Shown here piece after piece: positions 16,395 through 26,046 of a stretch of 64,000 nucleotides of DNA. The stretch is from Janthinobacterium sp. 344. Lineage in GTDB: Bacteria; Pseudomonadota; Gammaproteobacteria; Burkholderiales; Burkholderiaceae_D. The stretch is from the NCBI RefSeq assembly GCF_900112025.1, contig NZ_FOKL01000003.1, forward strand, positions 1-64,000, given 5' to 3'. The notes beneath the pieces were generated by a model, which saw nothing but the letters and a program-made list of their open reading frames with translations, did not search any database and was not told the DNA's origin. The first letter of the stretch is position 1. Each line of letters begins with the position of its first letter. The position numbers and the translations under genes are program-made.

Positions 16395-18824
16395 TCACGC
16401 CACCCGGCTCACCACATAGCGGTACTTGCCCGACGCTTCGGCCGCGATCTCGTCGACTTCCTCGATGGCGATGTCCACTTGCCCGCCCAGCCTGGCCCGG
16501 AAACCGGCCACGATGGCGGCGCGCGTGGTCTCGTCCAGGCGCGGCTGGCAGACGAGCAGCACGCGCGTGCGCTGCAGGCTTTCCTGGATGATCTTGAAGC
16601 CGCGCACCTGCGGCAGTTCGCGCACGATGTAGACGAGGGCCAGGCCGTGCATGACGGTGCCATCCTGCGCCGTGACGAAATCCGTGCTGCGCCCCTCGAT
16701 GCTTTGCAGCAGCGGCAAGCCGCGCCCGCAGGCGCACGGCTGCGTGCCCAGCGCGCCCACGTCGCCCGTCGCATAGCGGATGAACGGGTAGTCCTGCGTC
16801 GCCAGGTGGGTGACGACGATCTGCCCCGATGCGCCGGCGGGCAGGGCGCGGCCTTGCGCATCGACAATTTCAACGAGTATGTCTTCGGCCGTGATGTGCA
16901 TGCCGCCGTCCGGGCATTCGTGGGCGATGAAGCCCGCGTCGCGCCCGCCGTAGCCGTTCGCCACGGGGCAGCCGAAGGCGGCGGCGATCTGCGCGCGCTG
17001 CTCGTCGTACAGGCGCTCGGCCGTCACGAACGCCACTTTCACCCCCAGGCCGTCGAGCGGCAAGTCGTGCGCGCCGGCGTGGCTGGCGATGCGGCACAGG
17101 GCCGATGGGTAGCCGAACAGCATGCGCGGACGCCAGCGGCGCAGCCGCTCGACGTAGCCGTCCAGGCGCGCGGGCGACATGGCAAACGCGGGCAGCAGGG
17201 TGGTGCGCAGCAGGGCGTCGCGCAGGCGGCGCACCCGGTCCTGCGCGTGCAGTTCGATGGGCGAGCCCCATAGCACGGCTTCGCGGTCGCCGATATCCAC
17301 GCCCCACCAGCGCGTGGCGCGCCATTTGGCGGCGATGTCGTGGCTGATGCGGCGGCGTCCGAGGAAGAACAGCAGCGGCTCGCCGCTGGAGCCGCCCGTG
17401 GCGAATGGCCGCAAGCCCACGGCGCGCGCGGACTTGAAGTGGTCGCGCGCGGCGGCGATGTCGGCCTTGCGCAGCAGCGGCAGACGGGCCAGGTCCGCCA
17501 GCTGGCGCACCTGGCCGGGATCGAAGCCGATGCGGGCGAACAGCGCGCGGTAGTACGGCACGTGCTCGCCCGCATGGCGCAGCAGCTCGCGCAGGCGCGC
17601 CAGCTGCCACTGCTGCAGCTGCTGCGCGCTCCACCACTGCGAGCGCTCCATCTGCCGCAGCAGCGGCGCGCTGTCGTGGCCCTTGATCCGCTCGTGCAGG
17701 GGGAACAGCCAGCGGGCGACGCAGCGCGTGTAGGCACCGGGGCGCGGCGCGGCGCGGATGCGGCGGTAATGCGTGGCCAGGCGCGGCGCGATGCGCTCCC
17801 AGGCGAAGCTGGCCGCGTGCGCCAGGCCCGCGTCGGCCAGCCGGCGCGCGCGCGCTGGCTCGCGCAGCAGGGCCAGGATGGCCTGCGCCATGGCGGGCGC
17901 ATCGCCGGGCGGCACCAGCAGCGCCGTCTTGTCGTGTTCCAGCAAGGCGGGGATGCCGCCCACGCTGGTGCTGACGACGGGCACGCCGCAGGCCAGCGCC
18001 TCGAGCACGGAGATCGGCATGTTGTCGGCCAGGCTGGGATTGAGGACGATATCGCTGGCATGGTACAGGGCCGGCATGGCGGCGTTGTCGACATGGCCGG
18101 CGAACGCCACGCCATCGGCCACGCCCAGCGCGGCGGCCAGCCGCTCCAGCGCGGCGCGCTGCGGGCCGCCGCCGGCCAGTACCAGGCGCGCGGCGGGATA
18201 CGCTGCCCGTACGATGGCAAACGCGCGCACGGCGCTGGCGTTGTCGTACAGCGCCTCCAGGTGGCGTGGCACGAGGATGCACGGGGCGGCCGGGGTGCGC
18301 GGCGCGTCAGGCGTGAAGCGCCGCAGGTCCAGCACATTCGGCACGATGTGCGCCGTATGGCCGTGGGCTTCGAAGACGCCGGCCAGGTATGCCGAGGGCA
18401 CGACGATGGCGCTGGCGCGGCGCAGGCTTATTGAGACGAGGCGCGGCCAGCGGGCCAGGAAGGCGGCCGCCTCGCCGCCCCGGTAATTGAGCAGGGCCGG
18501 CTTGCCCTTCATGCTGGCGATCCACAGCGCGGGCGCGGCCTGCAAGTGCCAGGACCAGCCGGAATTGGCCATGATGTGGAACAGGTCGACCGTATTGGCC
18601 GCGCGCCACAGCCGCCACAGGTGGATCGGCAGGCGCAGCGCGGCGCGCAGGTAGCGCACGCGCCCCAGCCAGGGCGGCAAAGCCGGCCCGTTGACGGCCA
18701 GCAGCTGCACTTGCGCGCCATCGGCACGCAGCAGCGCCGCCAGCTGCGCCGTCTGGTTCGCCATGCCGCCGGCCGGCGGCGGCAGCGGGCCGACGAGCGC
18801 GATGCGCAAGCCCGTCAGCATCAT
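16395..18824 (-). CDS. Fusion protein: GT4 glycosyltransferase + CapK/PaaK-like AMP-forming ligase domain
   Basis: 809-residue two-domain protein. Residues 1 to about 365 are a GT4 glycosyltransferase (GPLPPPAGGMANQ donor loop, HIVPNVLD, VLAGGGPQ and SLADNMPISVLEALACG with the E-x7-E motif). From about residue 372 the sequence becomes a phenylacetate-CoA-ligase/CapK-like domain (WLFPLHERIKGHDS, HAGEHVPYYRALF, FATGGSSGEP nucleotide loop, ANGYGGRDAG, YRYVVSRVA end). CapK-like adenylate-forming proteins occur in many capsule and EPS loci, usually as a separate gene, and their substrates are unknown. No stop or frameshift lies at the junction. The start overlaps the stp3 stop as ATGA, so it is translationally coupled in the XrtA operon. 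Confidence 0.85.
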   Translation of the reverse strand: MMLTGLRIALVGPLPPPAGGMANQTAQLAALLRADGAQVQLLAVNGPALPPWLGRVRYLRAALRLPIHLWRLWRAANTVDLFHIMANSGWSWHLQAAPALWIASMKGKPALLNYRGGEAAAFLARWPRLVSISLRRASAIVVPSAYLAGVFEAHGHTAHIVPNVLDLRRFTPDAPRTPAAPCILVPRHLEALYDNASAVRAFAIVRAAYPAARLVLAGGGPQRAALERLAAALGVADGVAFAGHVDNAAMPALYHASDIVLNPSLADNMPISVLEALACGVPVVSTSVGGIPALLEHDKTALLVPPGDAPAMAQAILALLREPARARRLADAGLAHAASFAWERIAPRLATHYRRIRAAPRPGAYTRCVARWLFPLHERIKGHDSAPLLRQMERSQWWSAQQLQQWQLARLRELLRHAGEHVPYYRALFARIGFDPGQVRQLADLARLPLLRKADIAAARDHFKSARAVGLRPFATGGSSGEPLLFFLGRRRISHDIAAKWRATRWWGVDIGDREAVLWGSPIELHAQDRVRRLRDALLRTTLLPAFAMSPARLDGYVERLRRWRPRMLFGYPSALCRIASHAGAHDLPLDGLGVKVAFVTAERLYDEQRAQIAAAFGCPVANGYGGRDAGFIAHECPDGGMHITAEDILVEIVDAQGRALPAGASGQIVVTHLATQDYPFIRYATGDVGALGTQPCACGRGLPLLQSIEGRSTDFVTAQDGTVMHGLALVYIVRELPQVRGFKIIQESLQRTRVLLVCQPRLDETTRAAIVAGFRARLGGQVDIAIEEVDEIAAEASGKYRYVVSRVA

Positions 18825-20035
18825 GGCGGGGTTCCCGCGGCATCGGTCAGGCGCGCATACACGGGCGCATAGCGGCCCACGCTGGCGTCCCAGGTGCGCT
18901 GTGCGCCGACAAAACTGCGCGCCCGGCTGCGCAGCGCCGGCCAGGCCGACGTCTCCCGCAGCAAGGTCGATACGGCATGCGCCAGCGCGTCGGCGTCGCC
19001 GGCGCGAAACAGCACGCCGGTGCGGCCATGCTCGATCAGTTCACGGTGGCCGCCCACGTCGGAAGCGACCACGAGACGGCCCTGCGCCATCGCCTCGAGC
19101 GGTTTCAGGGGCGTCACCAGCTCCGTCAGGCGCATGGCCAGGCGCGGATACACGCAGATGTCGAGCAGCTGATAATACGCGGCCACCTGCGCATGCGGCA
19201 CCCTGCCGGCAAACACCACGGCATGCCGGATACCCAGCGCGGCCGCCAGCGCGATCAGCTCTTGCTCCTGCGGCCCGCCGCCGGCCAGCAGCAGCCGCAG
19301 CGCCGGCTGCGCCGCCAGCATGCGTGGCATGGCGCGCAGCAGCAGGGCCAGGCCTTCATACGCATAGAAGGAGCCGATGAAGCCGATGACAGGATGGCCT
19401 TCGAGGTCCAGGCTGCGGGCCAGCGCGGGATCGGGGGCGGCGTCAAACGCGGCGGCGTCGACGGCGTTCGGGATCACCGTGATCTTATCGGCCGGCACGC
19501 CGCGCGCGCACAGCTCGCGCCGCAAGCCTTCGCATATCGTGGTGACGGCGTCGGCGCGGCGCAGCGCGTAGGTTTCCAGCGCGCGCGTGAGCCGGTAGCG
19601 CAGCCCGCCGGGCGGGCTGCTGCCATGGTCGGCGGCCGCGTCTTCCCAGAACGCGCGCACCTCGTACACGACAGGAATGCCCAGCGCGCGGCCCGCGTTG
19701 AGGGCGGCCAGGGCGTTGAGCACGGGCGAGTGCGCATGCAGGATATCGGGTTGCACGCGCTGCGCCAGCCGGCGCAGGCGCACGGCCAGTCCCGTGATCA
19801 CGGCCAGCTGGCGCAGCACGGGCAGGCGCGCCCACCAGCGCGCACTGGGCGCCGTGCGGTAAAAATGCCAGCCGTCGACCAGCTGCTGCGGCGCGCCGGC
19901 GGGCCCCTGCTTGGCACTGGTCAGCTGCATGGTCTGCCAGCCCAGCGCGCGCTGCTGGCGCAAGATGGCCAGGGTGCGGAAGGTGTAGCCGCTGTGCAGG
20001 GGCAGCGAGTGGTCGAGGATGTGCAGGATGCGCAT
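18821..20035 (-). CDS. GT4 glycosyltransferase, PEP-CTERM/exosortase A-associated
   Basis: 404-residue GT-B glycosyltransferase. The MRILHILDHSLPLHSGYTFR start, YEVRAFWEDAAAD in the acceptor domain, VIPNAVDAAAF, GFIGSFYAYEGL, and YPRLAMRLTELVTPLKPLEAMA are characteristic of the exosortase A-associated 'Daro_2409' family (TIGR04063). It is expected to add a sugar to the EPS repeat unit on the inner face of the membrane. It begins 4 bases after the amidotransferase stop and overlaps the next gene. Confidence 0.9.
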   Translation of the reverse strand: MRILHILDHSLPLHSGYTFRTLAILRQQRALGWQTMQLTSAKQGPAGAPQQLVDGWHFYRTAPSARWWARLPVLRQLAVITGLAVRLRRLAQRVQPDILHAHSPVLNALAALNAGRALGIPVVYEVRAFWEDAAADHGSSPPGGLRYRLTRALETYALRRADAVTTICEGLRRELCARGVPADKITVIPNAVDAAAFDAAPDPALARSLDLEGHPVIGFIGSFYAYEGLALLLRAMPRMLAAQPALRLLLAGGGPQEQELIALAAALGIRHAVVFAGRVPHAQVAAYYQLLDICVYPRLAMRLTELVTPLKPLEAMAQGRLVVASDVGGHRELIEHGRTGVLFRAGDADALAHAVSTLLRETSAWPALRSRARSFVGAQRTWDASVGRYAPVYARLTDAAGTPP

Positions 20036-20039
20036 GGAT

Positions 20040-21992
20040 TTACTCCATGGCCATGGCCGGCGCGGGTACCGCCGCCTGGCGGCCGTCGATGGGCAGCACC
20101 TGGCGCAAGAAGGCTTCGAACATCAGCAGCGACCACAATGGCGCGCTGAAGTCGCGCCGCCCGCTGGCATGCTGCTCGAGTAGCAGGCGCACGTAATCCA
20201 TGTCGAACAGGCCGCACTGCGCCAGGGCGGGACCGAGCAGCCGCTGCTGCAGGCGCTGGCGCAGCGGGCCGCGCAGCCAGTCGGCCAGCGGCACGGAAAA
20301 GCCCATCTTCTGGCGGTACAGCAGTTCGTCGGGCAGCAAGGGGCGCAAGGCCTTCTTCAGCAGGTATTTGCCTTCGCCGCCGCGCAGTTTCAGCTGCGGC
20401 GGCAGGCCCGACATCCACGCCACCAGCTCATGGTCGAGCAGGGGCGAGCGCACCTCCAGCGCGTGCGCCATGCTGGCCCGGTCGACTTTCGTGAGGATGT
20501 CGCCGGGCAGGTAGGTTTTCAGGTCCAGGTACTGCACCTGCGACAGCGGGTCCTGCGCGGGGCTGGCCAGCGCGTGGCGGCGCAGCACTTCCACGGCGCG
20601 GTAGCCGTGCAGGCTGCGCCGCAGCTCGGGACTGAACAGGCGCGCGCGCATGGCGTCGCCGAGCAGGCTGACGCCGTGAAAATACGCATCCGTCGTGTCG
20701 CGCGCCAGGCCTTCGAAGGTGGTCTTGGCGCGCAGGAAGCGCGGCGCCCAGTCGGCCTTCGGGTACAGCCGCCCCAGGGTGCCGAACAGCGACTGGCGCA
20801 GGCCCGCCGGCAGCAGCGGGTCCATCGCCTTGCGCACCTTTTCTTCGCGCGTATGCAGGCGGTAGCGCCGGTAGCCGGCCAGGCTTTCATCGCCGCCATC
20901 GCCCGACAGGGCCACCGTGACCCGCTGGCGCGCCAGCTGGCACACGCGGTAGGTGGGCATGGCGGAACTGTCGGCGAACGGTTCGTCGTACAGGTTGGCC
21001 AGCAGGTCGATCAGCTCGAAATCGTCCTGCTCCACCTGGCGCGCGTGGTGGAAGGTGCCGTAGCGGCGCGCCACCAGGTCGGCGTAGCGCGCCTCGTTGT
21101 ATGCCGGGTCGCCGAACGAGATGGAGCAGGTGTTCACGGGCGTGGCGCTGGCGCCCGCCATCAGGGCCACGACGGCGCTCGAATCGACGCCGCCGGACAG
21201 GAAGGCCCCCAGCGGCACTTCGGCCACCATGCGGATGCGCACCGCTTCGCGCAGGCGCGCCAGCAGTTCGTCGGCCGCCTGCGCCTCGCTGGCGGGGGGA
21301 TTCGGCGTGAACGGGATATCCCAGTAGCACTGCGGCGCGGGCAGCGGCTGGCCCGCGCGGATCGACAGGGTATGCCCGGGCGGCAGCTTGCGCGCCTGGC
21401 GGAAGATGCTGCGCGGCTCGGGCACGTAGCCGTAGGCGAAATACTCCTCCACGGCCAGCGGGTCGAGCGCGCGCGGCATGCCCGGATGCGCCAGCAGGGC
21501 CTTCAGTTCGGAGCCGAACAGCAGGGTGCCGTCGTCCGCCTCGCCGTAGTACAGCGGTTTCACGCCCAGGCGGTCGCGCGCCAGGAACAGCACATGGCGG
21601 CGCCGGTCCCACAGGGCGAAGGCGAACATGCCGCGCAGGCGCTGCACGCACTGTTCGCCCCATTGCTCCCAGGCGTGGACGATGACTTCCGTGTCGCTGC
21701 TGGTGCGGAAGGGGTGGCCGAACTGGCGCAGTTCCGCCATCAGGCCGCGGTAGTTATAGATTTCGCCATTGAAGACGATGGCGATGCTGCGGTCGGCATT
21801 GAACAGCGGCTGCTGGCCGCTGGCCAGGTCGATCACGGACAGGCGCCGGTGCGCCAGGCCCAGGCCCGGCTCGCGGTGCAGTCCCCCTTCGTCGGGACCG
21901 CGGTGGCGCAGGCTGTGGTTCATGCGCGAGAGCAGTCCCAGGTCGATGTCGCGCTGGCCCTGCAAGTCGAAGATGCCGCTGATGCCGCACAT
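20040..21992 (-). CDS. XrtA/PEP-CTERM system amidotransferase (asparagine synthase family)
   Basis: 650-residue class-II glutamine amidotransferase of the exosortase A subfamily (TIGR03108). It begins MCGISG, so Cys2 becomes the N-terminal nucleophile; RLSVIDLASGQQPL, FNGEIYNY (residues 74-81) and SSDTEV complete the glutaminase site. The synthetase PP-loop SGGVDSS is at 266-272, and LSGDGGDESLAGYRRY and RQKMGFSVPLADW follow. Expected reaction: ATP-driven amidation with glutamine-derived ammonia, probably of a uronic acid or an acyl substituent of the EPS (inference). Unlike the paralogue at the left edge of the window, this copy has a full glutaminase domain. Gene order stp2, amidotransferase, stp3 is common in these loci. 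Confidence 0.93.
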   Translation of the reverse strand: MCGISGIFDLQGQRDIDLGLLSRMNHSLRHRGPDEGGLHREPGLGLAHRRLSVIDLASGQQPLFNADRSIAIVFNGEIYNYRGLMAELRQFGHPFRTSSDTEVIVHAWEQWGEQCVQRLRGMFAFALWDRRRHVLFLARDRLGVKPLYYGEADDGTLLFGSELKALLAHPGMPRALDPLAVEEYFAYGYVPEPRSIFRQARKLPPGHTLSIRAGQPLPAPQCYWDIPFTPNPPASEAQAADELLARLREAVRIRMVAEVPLGAFLSGGVDSSAVVALMAGASATPVNTCSISFGDPAYNEARYADLVARRYGTFHHARQVEQDDFELIDLLANLYDEPFADSSAMPTYRVCQLARQRVTVALSGDGGDESLAGYRRYRLHTREEKVRKAMDPLLPAGLRQSLFGTLGRLYPKADWAPRFLRAKTTFEGLARDTTDAYFHGVSLLGDAMRARLFSPELRRSLHGYRAVEVLRRHALASPAQDPLSQVQYLDLKTYLPGDILTKVDRASMAHALEVRSPLLDHELVAWMSGLPPQLKLRGGEGKYLLKKALRPLLPDELLYRQKMGFSVPLADWLRGPLRQRLQQRLLGPALAQCGLFDMDYVRLLLEQHASGRRDFSAPLWSLLMFEAFLRQVLPIDGRQAAVPAPAMAME

Positions 21993-22002
21993 GGGAGGCC
22001 TT

Positions 22003-23202
22003 TCAGGGAGTGGTGGACAGGGGAGAGGGCTGGCGCGCGCCCGTCAGGCGGTCGTACACGGCCAGGTAGGCGCCGGCCATGGCGGGCAGGCTGTGCTCTG
22101 CCAGCACCTGGCGCCGCCCGCGCGCGCCGTGGCGCGGCCCCAGCTCGGGCATGCTGTAGTAATCGAGGATGGCGTCGGCCAGCATTTCGGGCGAGCCGGG
22201 CGGCACCAGGGTGCCGCTCCAGCCCGACTGCACCAGTTCCGCGTTGCCGCCCACCTGGGTGGCGACGATGGGCAAGCCGGTGGCCATGGCTTCGAGGATG
22301 GTATTCGAGCTGCCCTCGGCCAGCGACGGCAGCACGAACAGGTCCATGGCGCGCAGCAGCTGGGCCACGTCGTCGCGCGCGCCGGGCAGCCAGGCCAGGT
22401 GCGCGGCGCCGGCCTGCTGCAGCATGCCCAGGCACGTTTCGCGGCAGGGGCCGTCGCCGATGATCATCAGGCGCAGGCGCGCGCGCGCGCCCGGTTGCGC
22501 CAGCAGCAAAAGGAAGGCCTGCACCAGCGAGCGGTAATCCTTGACGGCGGCCAGGCGGCCCACGCTGCCGATGACGAAGGCGCCGTTGCACAGGAAGCCG
22601 GGCGGCCCGACGGCGGCGGCCGGCCCCAGGCGCGGGTGGAACTGCACGCTGTCGACGCCATTGCCGATGTGCGACACCTGCGAGGGCGACGCGCCGATGA
22701 CGTCCACCAGCCATTGCCCCAGGTCGGCGCTGACGGCAATGAAATGCTGCACCAGCGGCAGCATGCATTTGCGCAGCAGCCGGTATTTGCGGCTGGTGCC
22801 GTGCAAGTCGTCGATGTCGCGCCCATGCTCGCCATGCACGCGCAGGTGCACGCCGGCCAGCCAGGCCAGCAATTGCGCTTCGATGCAGCCCAGGTTGCGG
22901 GTGTGCACCAGGGCCGGGCGCAGCTGTTTCAGCACGCGGTACAGGCGCACATAGTGGCGCCAGTCCTTGCCTTCGCGCTTGCCCAGGCTGATGATGTCGA
23001 CGCCCGGTGCCGTCAGGCGCTGGCGGAACGCGGTGGCGTTCTTCAGGCAGACGATGGCGTGGCGGTAGCGGCCGGGCGGCAAATGGTTGAGCAGGTTGAC
23101 GAGGCCGTTTTCCAGCCCGCCCACGTCGAGCTGGTGGATCACGTGCACGATCAGGGGCGGCGCGCTGTCGGTTTCCGTATCCGTATCGGTGTCAAGGGCC
23201 AT
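22003..23202 (-). CDS. Glycosyltransferase, PEP-CTERM/EpsH1 system-associated (stp2)
   Basis: 399-residue GT4 enzyme. PLIVHVIHQLDVGGLENGLVNL at the N-terminus (residues about 14-35), VHTRNLGCIEAQL, HGEHGRD, SHIGNGVDS, GSVGRLAAVKDY and LFVLPSLAEGSSNTILEAMA follow the order seen in the stp2 family (TIGR03088), which is nearly always next to xrtA. The start was placed at MALDTDTD because an AGGAG ribosome site lies about 9 bases upstream and translation from further upstream would run through the xrtA coding end; it overlaps xrtA by 11 bases. Confidence 0.93.
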   Translation of the reverse strand: MALDTDTDTETDSAPPLIVHVIHQLDVGGLENGLVNLLNHLPPGRYRHAIVCLKNATAFRQRLTAPGVDIISLGKREGKDWRHYVRLYRVLKQLRPALVHTRNLGCIEAQLLAWLAGVHLRVHGEHGRDIDDLHGTSRKYRLLRKCMLPLVQHFIAVSADLGQWLVDVIGASPSQVSHIGNGVDSVQFHPRLGPAAAVGPPGFLCNGAFVIGSVGRLAAVKDYRSLVQAFLLLLAQPGARARLRLMIIGDGPCRETCLGMLQQAGAAHLAWLPGARDDVAQLLRAMDLFVLPSLAEGSSNTILEAMATGLPIVATQVGGNAELVQSGWSGTLVPPGSPEMLADAILDYYSMPELGPRHGARGRRQVLAEHSLPAMAGAYLAVYDRLTGARQPSPLSTTP

Positions 23203-24754
23203 GCGGCAACTCCTGCAAGCGTTGTTCGATGGCGGGCAGGGCCGCCCGCAAGAAAGCTTGCAGCGCCGCGCGCGGCGGCGGCGCCAGTTCATCGTAGGGG
23301 GCGAAGACGAGGATTTCCGCGCCATCCTGGCGCGTGCCCAGCAGCTTGGCCCTGGCCAGCAGCAGTTTGACGACGACGGGCTCGGCCGTCGCTACGCCGC
23401 CCTGGCGATAGCAGCGCCACACCAGCAGGCGCTCGCTGCCACGCCCCAGCACGTTTTCGCGCACGGCCAGCACGCCCTGCGCCAGGGACGCTTGCCGCGG
23501 GCGCTGCGCCAGCGGCACCCAGTGCGCGCCAAAGGGCAGACTCTGGTGCGCCAGCAACTCCGCGTCGCGCGCCTGGCGCGCATACCAGGCCAGTTGCAAA
23601 CCGACCTGCTCGCCGCCGTCAAGGCGCGCATACGTGGCCAGGTATTGCGCGGGCGTGCCGGCGAACGGCGCCCGCCAGGCTGGAGACACGCCGGACAGGC
23701 TCCGCCAGCCGGGCGGATCGGCCAGGTCCAGCACGATGGCGGCAGGCGTGCCGCCCGCACCGCGATGGCTGGCCAGAGCCAGCGCCGGCCACAGGGCGGC
23801 GATGCACAGGCAGGTGACGACGCTGCGCAGGCTGGCGCGTCCCTGCGCGCGCGTGGCGACCGCCGGCGCGGACGGCGGCGCCCCCGCCACCGGGGTTTCG
23901 CGCCAGCGTGCGGCCAGCCAGAACAGCAGCAGCGCCACCAGGCCGAAGAACAGCCAGCCGTAGATCAGGTGGTCGACGCCCACGGCCAGGCGCATATTGC
24001 TCAAGTGGCCCAGCATGACGATCAGGTAGGCGCGCACGCCATTGGCCAGGATGGGCACGAGCAGGGCGGCGGCCATGATGGCCACGCGCCGGCGCGCGCT
24101 GTGACACTGCAGGTGGGCGAACAGGGCGCCCAGGGCCAGCGCGGCGATCAGGTAGCGCAGGCCGCTGCACGCTTCCACCACCGACCAGTTACCCGACGGC
24201 AGCGAGAAATTGCTGCCGTCGCGGAACACGGGCACGCCCGTCAGCTGCAGCGCCAGCACCGTGAAGCTGGCCGTGAAGTCGATCAGCGGTTCGAGGAACA
24301 CTTCGCCAAACGGCACGGCGAGGAACAGATAGGCGAGCGGAAAGGCCAGCAGGCGCACGGCCGGCCAGCCGAGGATGGCCAGCACGCAGGCGGGCAGCAT
24401 GGCCGTGGCCGCATATTGCTCCACCACTTGCACGTTGGCCGCGTCCGCCAGCAGCCAGGCCAGGCCCAGCACGGCCAGCAGCAGCACGCCGTGCAGCGAT
24501 GGCCGGGGCGCCAGCGCCGCCAGCCGGGCGCGGCGGCGCCAGGCCAGCGCCGCGCTGATGGGCACGATCAAAAAGCCGTGCGCGAAGGTTTGCGAGCGCG
24601 ACCACAGTTCCAGCATCGACCAGAACGTGGCGTGGTACAGCAGCACGACGGCGGCCAGCACCAGCAGCAGCGCCGTGATGGCCGGGCTGCGCTGGCCTGC
24701 CGGCTGGTTGGCCGCGTCCGGCAAGCGGATGGCGCTGTCCAGTTGCACGCTCAT
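23192..24754 (-). CDS. xrtA: Exosortase A with C-terminal EpsI domain
   Basis: 520-residue polytopic membrane protein, the key enzyme of the locus. Residues 1 to about 285 form the exosortase core with about eight membrane segments and the catalytic triad C196 (VVEACSGLRYL), R241 (LANGVRAYL) and H262 (GVDHLIYGW), analogous to the Cys-Arg-His of sortases. It cleaves PEP-CTERM tails of exported proteins and is thought to pass them to a glycan or lipid acceptor. From about residue 305 an EpsI-type periplasmic domain (PGWRSLSGVSPAWRAPF and later segments) is fused, as is usual for type A exosortases. No PEP-CTERM substrate is encoded in the window. Start overlaps stp1 as ATGA. Confidence 0.96.
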   Translation of the reverse strand: MSVQLDSAIRLPDAANQPAGQRSPAITALLLVLAAVVLLYHATFWSMLELWSRSQTFAHGFLIVPISAALAWRRRARLAALAPRPSLHGVLLLAVLGLAWLLADAANVQVVEQYAATAMLPACVLAILGWPAVRLLAFPLAYLFLAVPFGEVFLEPLIDFTASFTVLALQLTGVPVFRDGSNFSLPSGNWSVVEACSGLRYLIAALALGALFAHLQCHSARRRVAIMAAALLVPILANGVRAYLIVMLGHLSNMRLAVGVDHLIYGWLFFGLVALLLFWLAARWRETPVAGAPPSAPAVATRAQGRASLRSVVTCLCIAALWPALALASHRGAGGTPAAIVLDLADPPGWRSLSGVSPAWRAPFAGTPAQYLATYARLDGGEQVGLQLAWYARQARDAELLAHQSLPFGAHWVPLAQRPRQASLAQGVLAVRENVLGRGSERLLVWRCYRQGGVATAEPVVVKLLLARAKLLGTRQDGAEILVFAPYDELAPPPRAALQAFLRAALPAIEQRLQELPHGP

Positions 24755-26031
24755 GTGGATGGTTCCCGCGCCGGCAGTGGCGTGGCGGCCGGCGCGCCGC
24801 TGCCGGCGACGGCCGCCGCCGGCAGGCCCAGCATGGCGCCCAGGCCTTGCAGGTTTTTCTCCCAGTCATACTCCTGCAGCACCAGCTGGCGCGCGGCCGC
24901 GCCGATGGCCTCGCCGCCGCCGTGCGCCTGGCGCAGCACGCGCGCGGCGTGGTGGATGAATTCCGTCGCGTCGCGCGCCAGCAGCAGTTCCAGCCCCGGC
25001 TGGGCGGCGATGCCTTCGAGCGCCTGCGGCGTGGCCAGCACGATCTTGCCCATGGCCATCGCTTCGAGGACCTTGTTCTGCACGCCGCGGGCGATGCGCA
25101 ACGGCGCCACGGCCAGCGCCGCGCCCGCCAGGTAGGGGCGGATGTCGGCCACCTTGCCCGTCACGGTCACGCCGGCCACCCTGGCCAGGGCCGTGACGGC
25201 CGGCGCCGGCCGGCTGCCGACAATATAGAACTGCAGCTGCGGGAACTGGCGCCGCAGGGCGGGCCAGACGAGGCGCACGAACCATTGCACGGCATCGATG
25301 TTCGGCCAGTAATCCATGGCGCCCGTAAACACCAGCACTTGCGCGCCCGCTGCATACGGACCGGGCTGCGATTGCGCCAGGGAGGGATTGAAATACATGG
25401 CATCGACGCCGTTATTGACATGGCCCGTCTTGCGCCGCGCCATGGGGGCGCACTGGCGGAACAGGGCCGCCTCGTCCGGCGAGACGAAGCTGGCGGCCGT
25501 GAATTGCTGGGCGATATGGCGTTCGTATTGCAGCAGCAGCTGGGCTTCGCGGCGGTACAGCTGCGACAGCGGCCACGGCTTGCTGTCGGCGTACTGGCGC
25601 CACTTGTCGGAATCGACGTCGACAAAATCGATCACGCGGTGCAGCGCGCGGCCCGCGCTGCCGTCGATGTATTGCGCCATGGGGCCGGAGTAGGCCAGCG
25701 CGTGGCGCACCTTGCCCCCCGACAGCACGCCTTCGACCCATTGCAGCAGGCGCGGATCGCGGTAGTACTGCACGCTCATGGCTTGCCGCGACAGCAGCGC
25801 CTGCGCGGCGCGCCAGCGGGCGACACCGCGCCGCAAGCCGATGAAGCGCGTGCTGGCGCACAGGGCGGCCACGGCCTTCGTGTGCCGCCAGTCGTCGTCA
25901 TCGTCGATGAAACAGCCCAGGTGGACGCGGAAGTGCCGGCTCAGGTATTGCAGCATGTGCCATGAGCGTATCTTGTCACCCTTGTCGGGAGGGAACGGCA
26001 AGCGGTGCGTGAGGAACAGGAGTTCGCGCAT
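24751..26031 (-). CDS. Sugar transferase, PEP-CTERM/EpsH1 system-associated (stp1)
   Basis: 426-residue GT-B glycosyltransferase of the stp1 family (TIGR03087). The LFLTHRLPFPPDKGDKIRS start is diagnostic. DFVDVDSDKW, VNNGVDAMYF, VFTGAMDYWPNIDAV and PLRIARGVQNKVLEAMAMGK follow. It is encoded directly upstream of xrtA in the same operon and overlaps it by four bases. The last 40 residues are Ala/Pro-rich. The sugar added is not known. Confidence 0.94.
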   Translation of the reverse strand: MRELLFLTHRLPFPPDKGDKIRSWHMLQYLSRHFRVHLGCFIDDDDDWRHTKAVAALCASTRFIGLRRGVARWRAAQALLSRQAMSVQYYRDPRLLQWVEGVLSGGKVRHALAYSGPMAQYIDGSAGRALHRVIDFVDVDSDKWRQYADSKPWPLSQLYRREAQLLLQYERHIAQQFTAASFVSPDEAALFRQCAPMARRKTGHVNNGVDAMYFNPSLAQSQPGPYAAGAQVLVFTGAMDYWPNIDAVQWFVRLVWPALRRQFPQLQFYIVGSRPAPAVTALARVAGVTVTGKVADIRPYLAGAALAVAPLRIARGVQNKVLEAMAMGKIVLATPQALEGIAAQPGLELLLARDATEFIHHAARVLRQAHGGGEAIGAAARQLVLQEYDWEKNLQGLGAMLGLPAAAVAGSGAPAATPLPAREPST

Positions 26032-26046
26032 GGTGTGCCCGCCTGC

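Noticed and set aside
14528-16591. A 687-codon plus-strand frame over the sulfatase-family gene
   Set aside because: Antisense shadow; the minus strand encodes conserved sulfatase-family motifs and has a GGAGGT ribosome site.
16395-18824. The GT4-CapK gene as two genes joined by a missed stop
   Set aside because: The frame is continuous, no ribosome site or ATG suits a second start near the junction, and the linker is of normal length; a sequencing error cannot be fully excluded.
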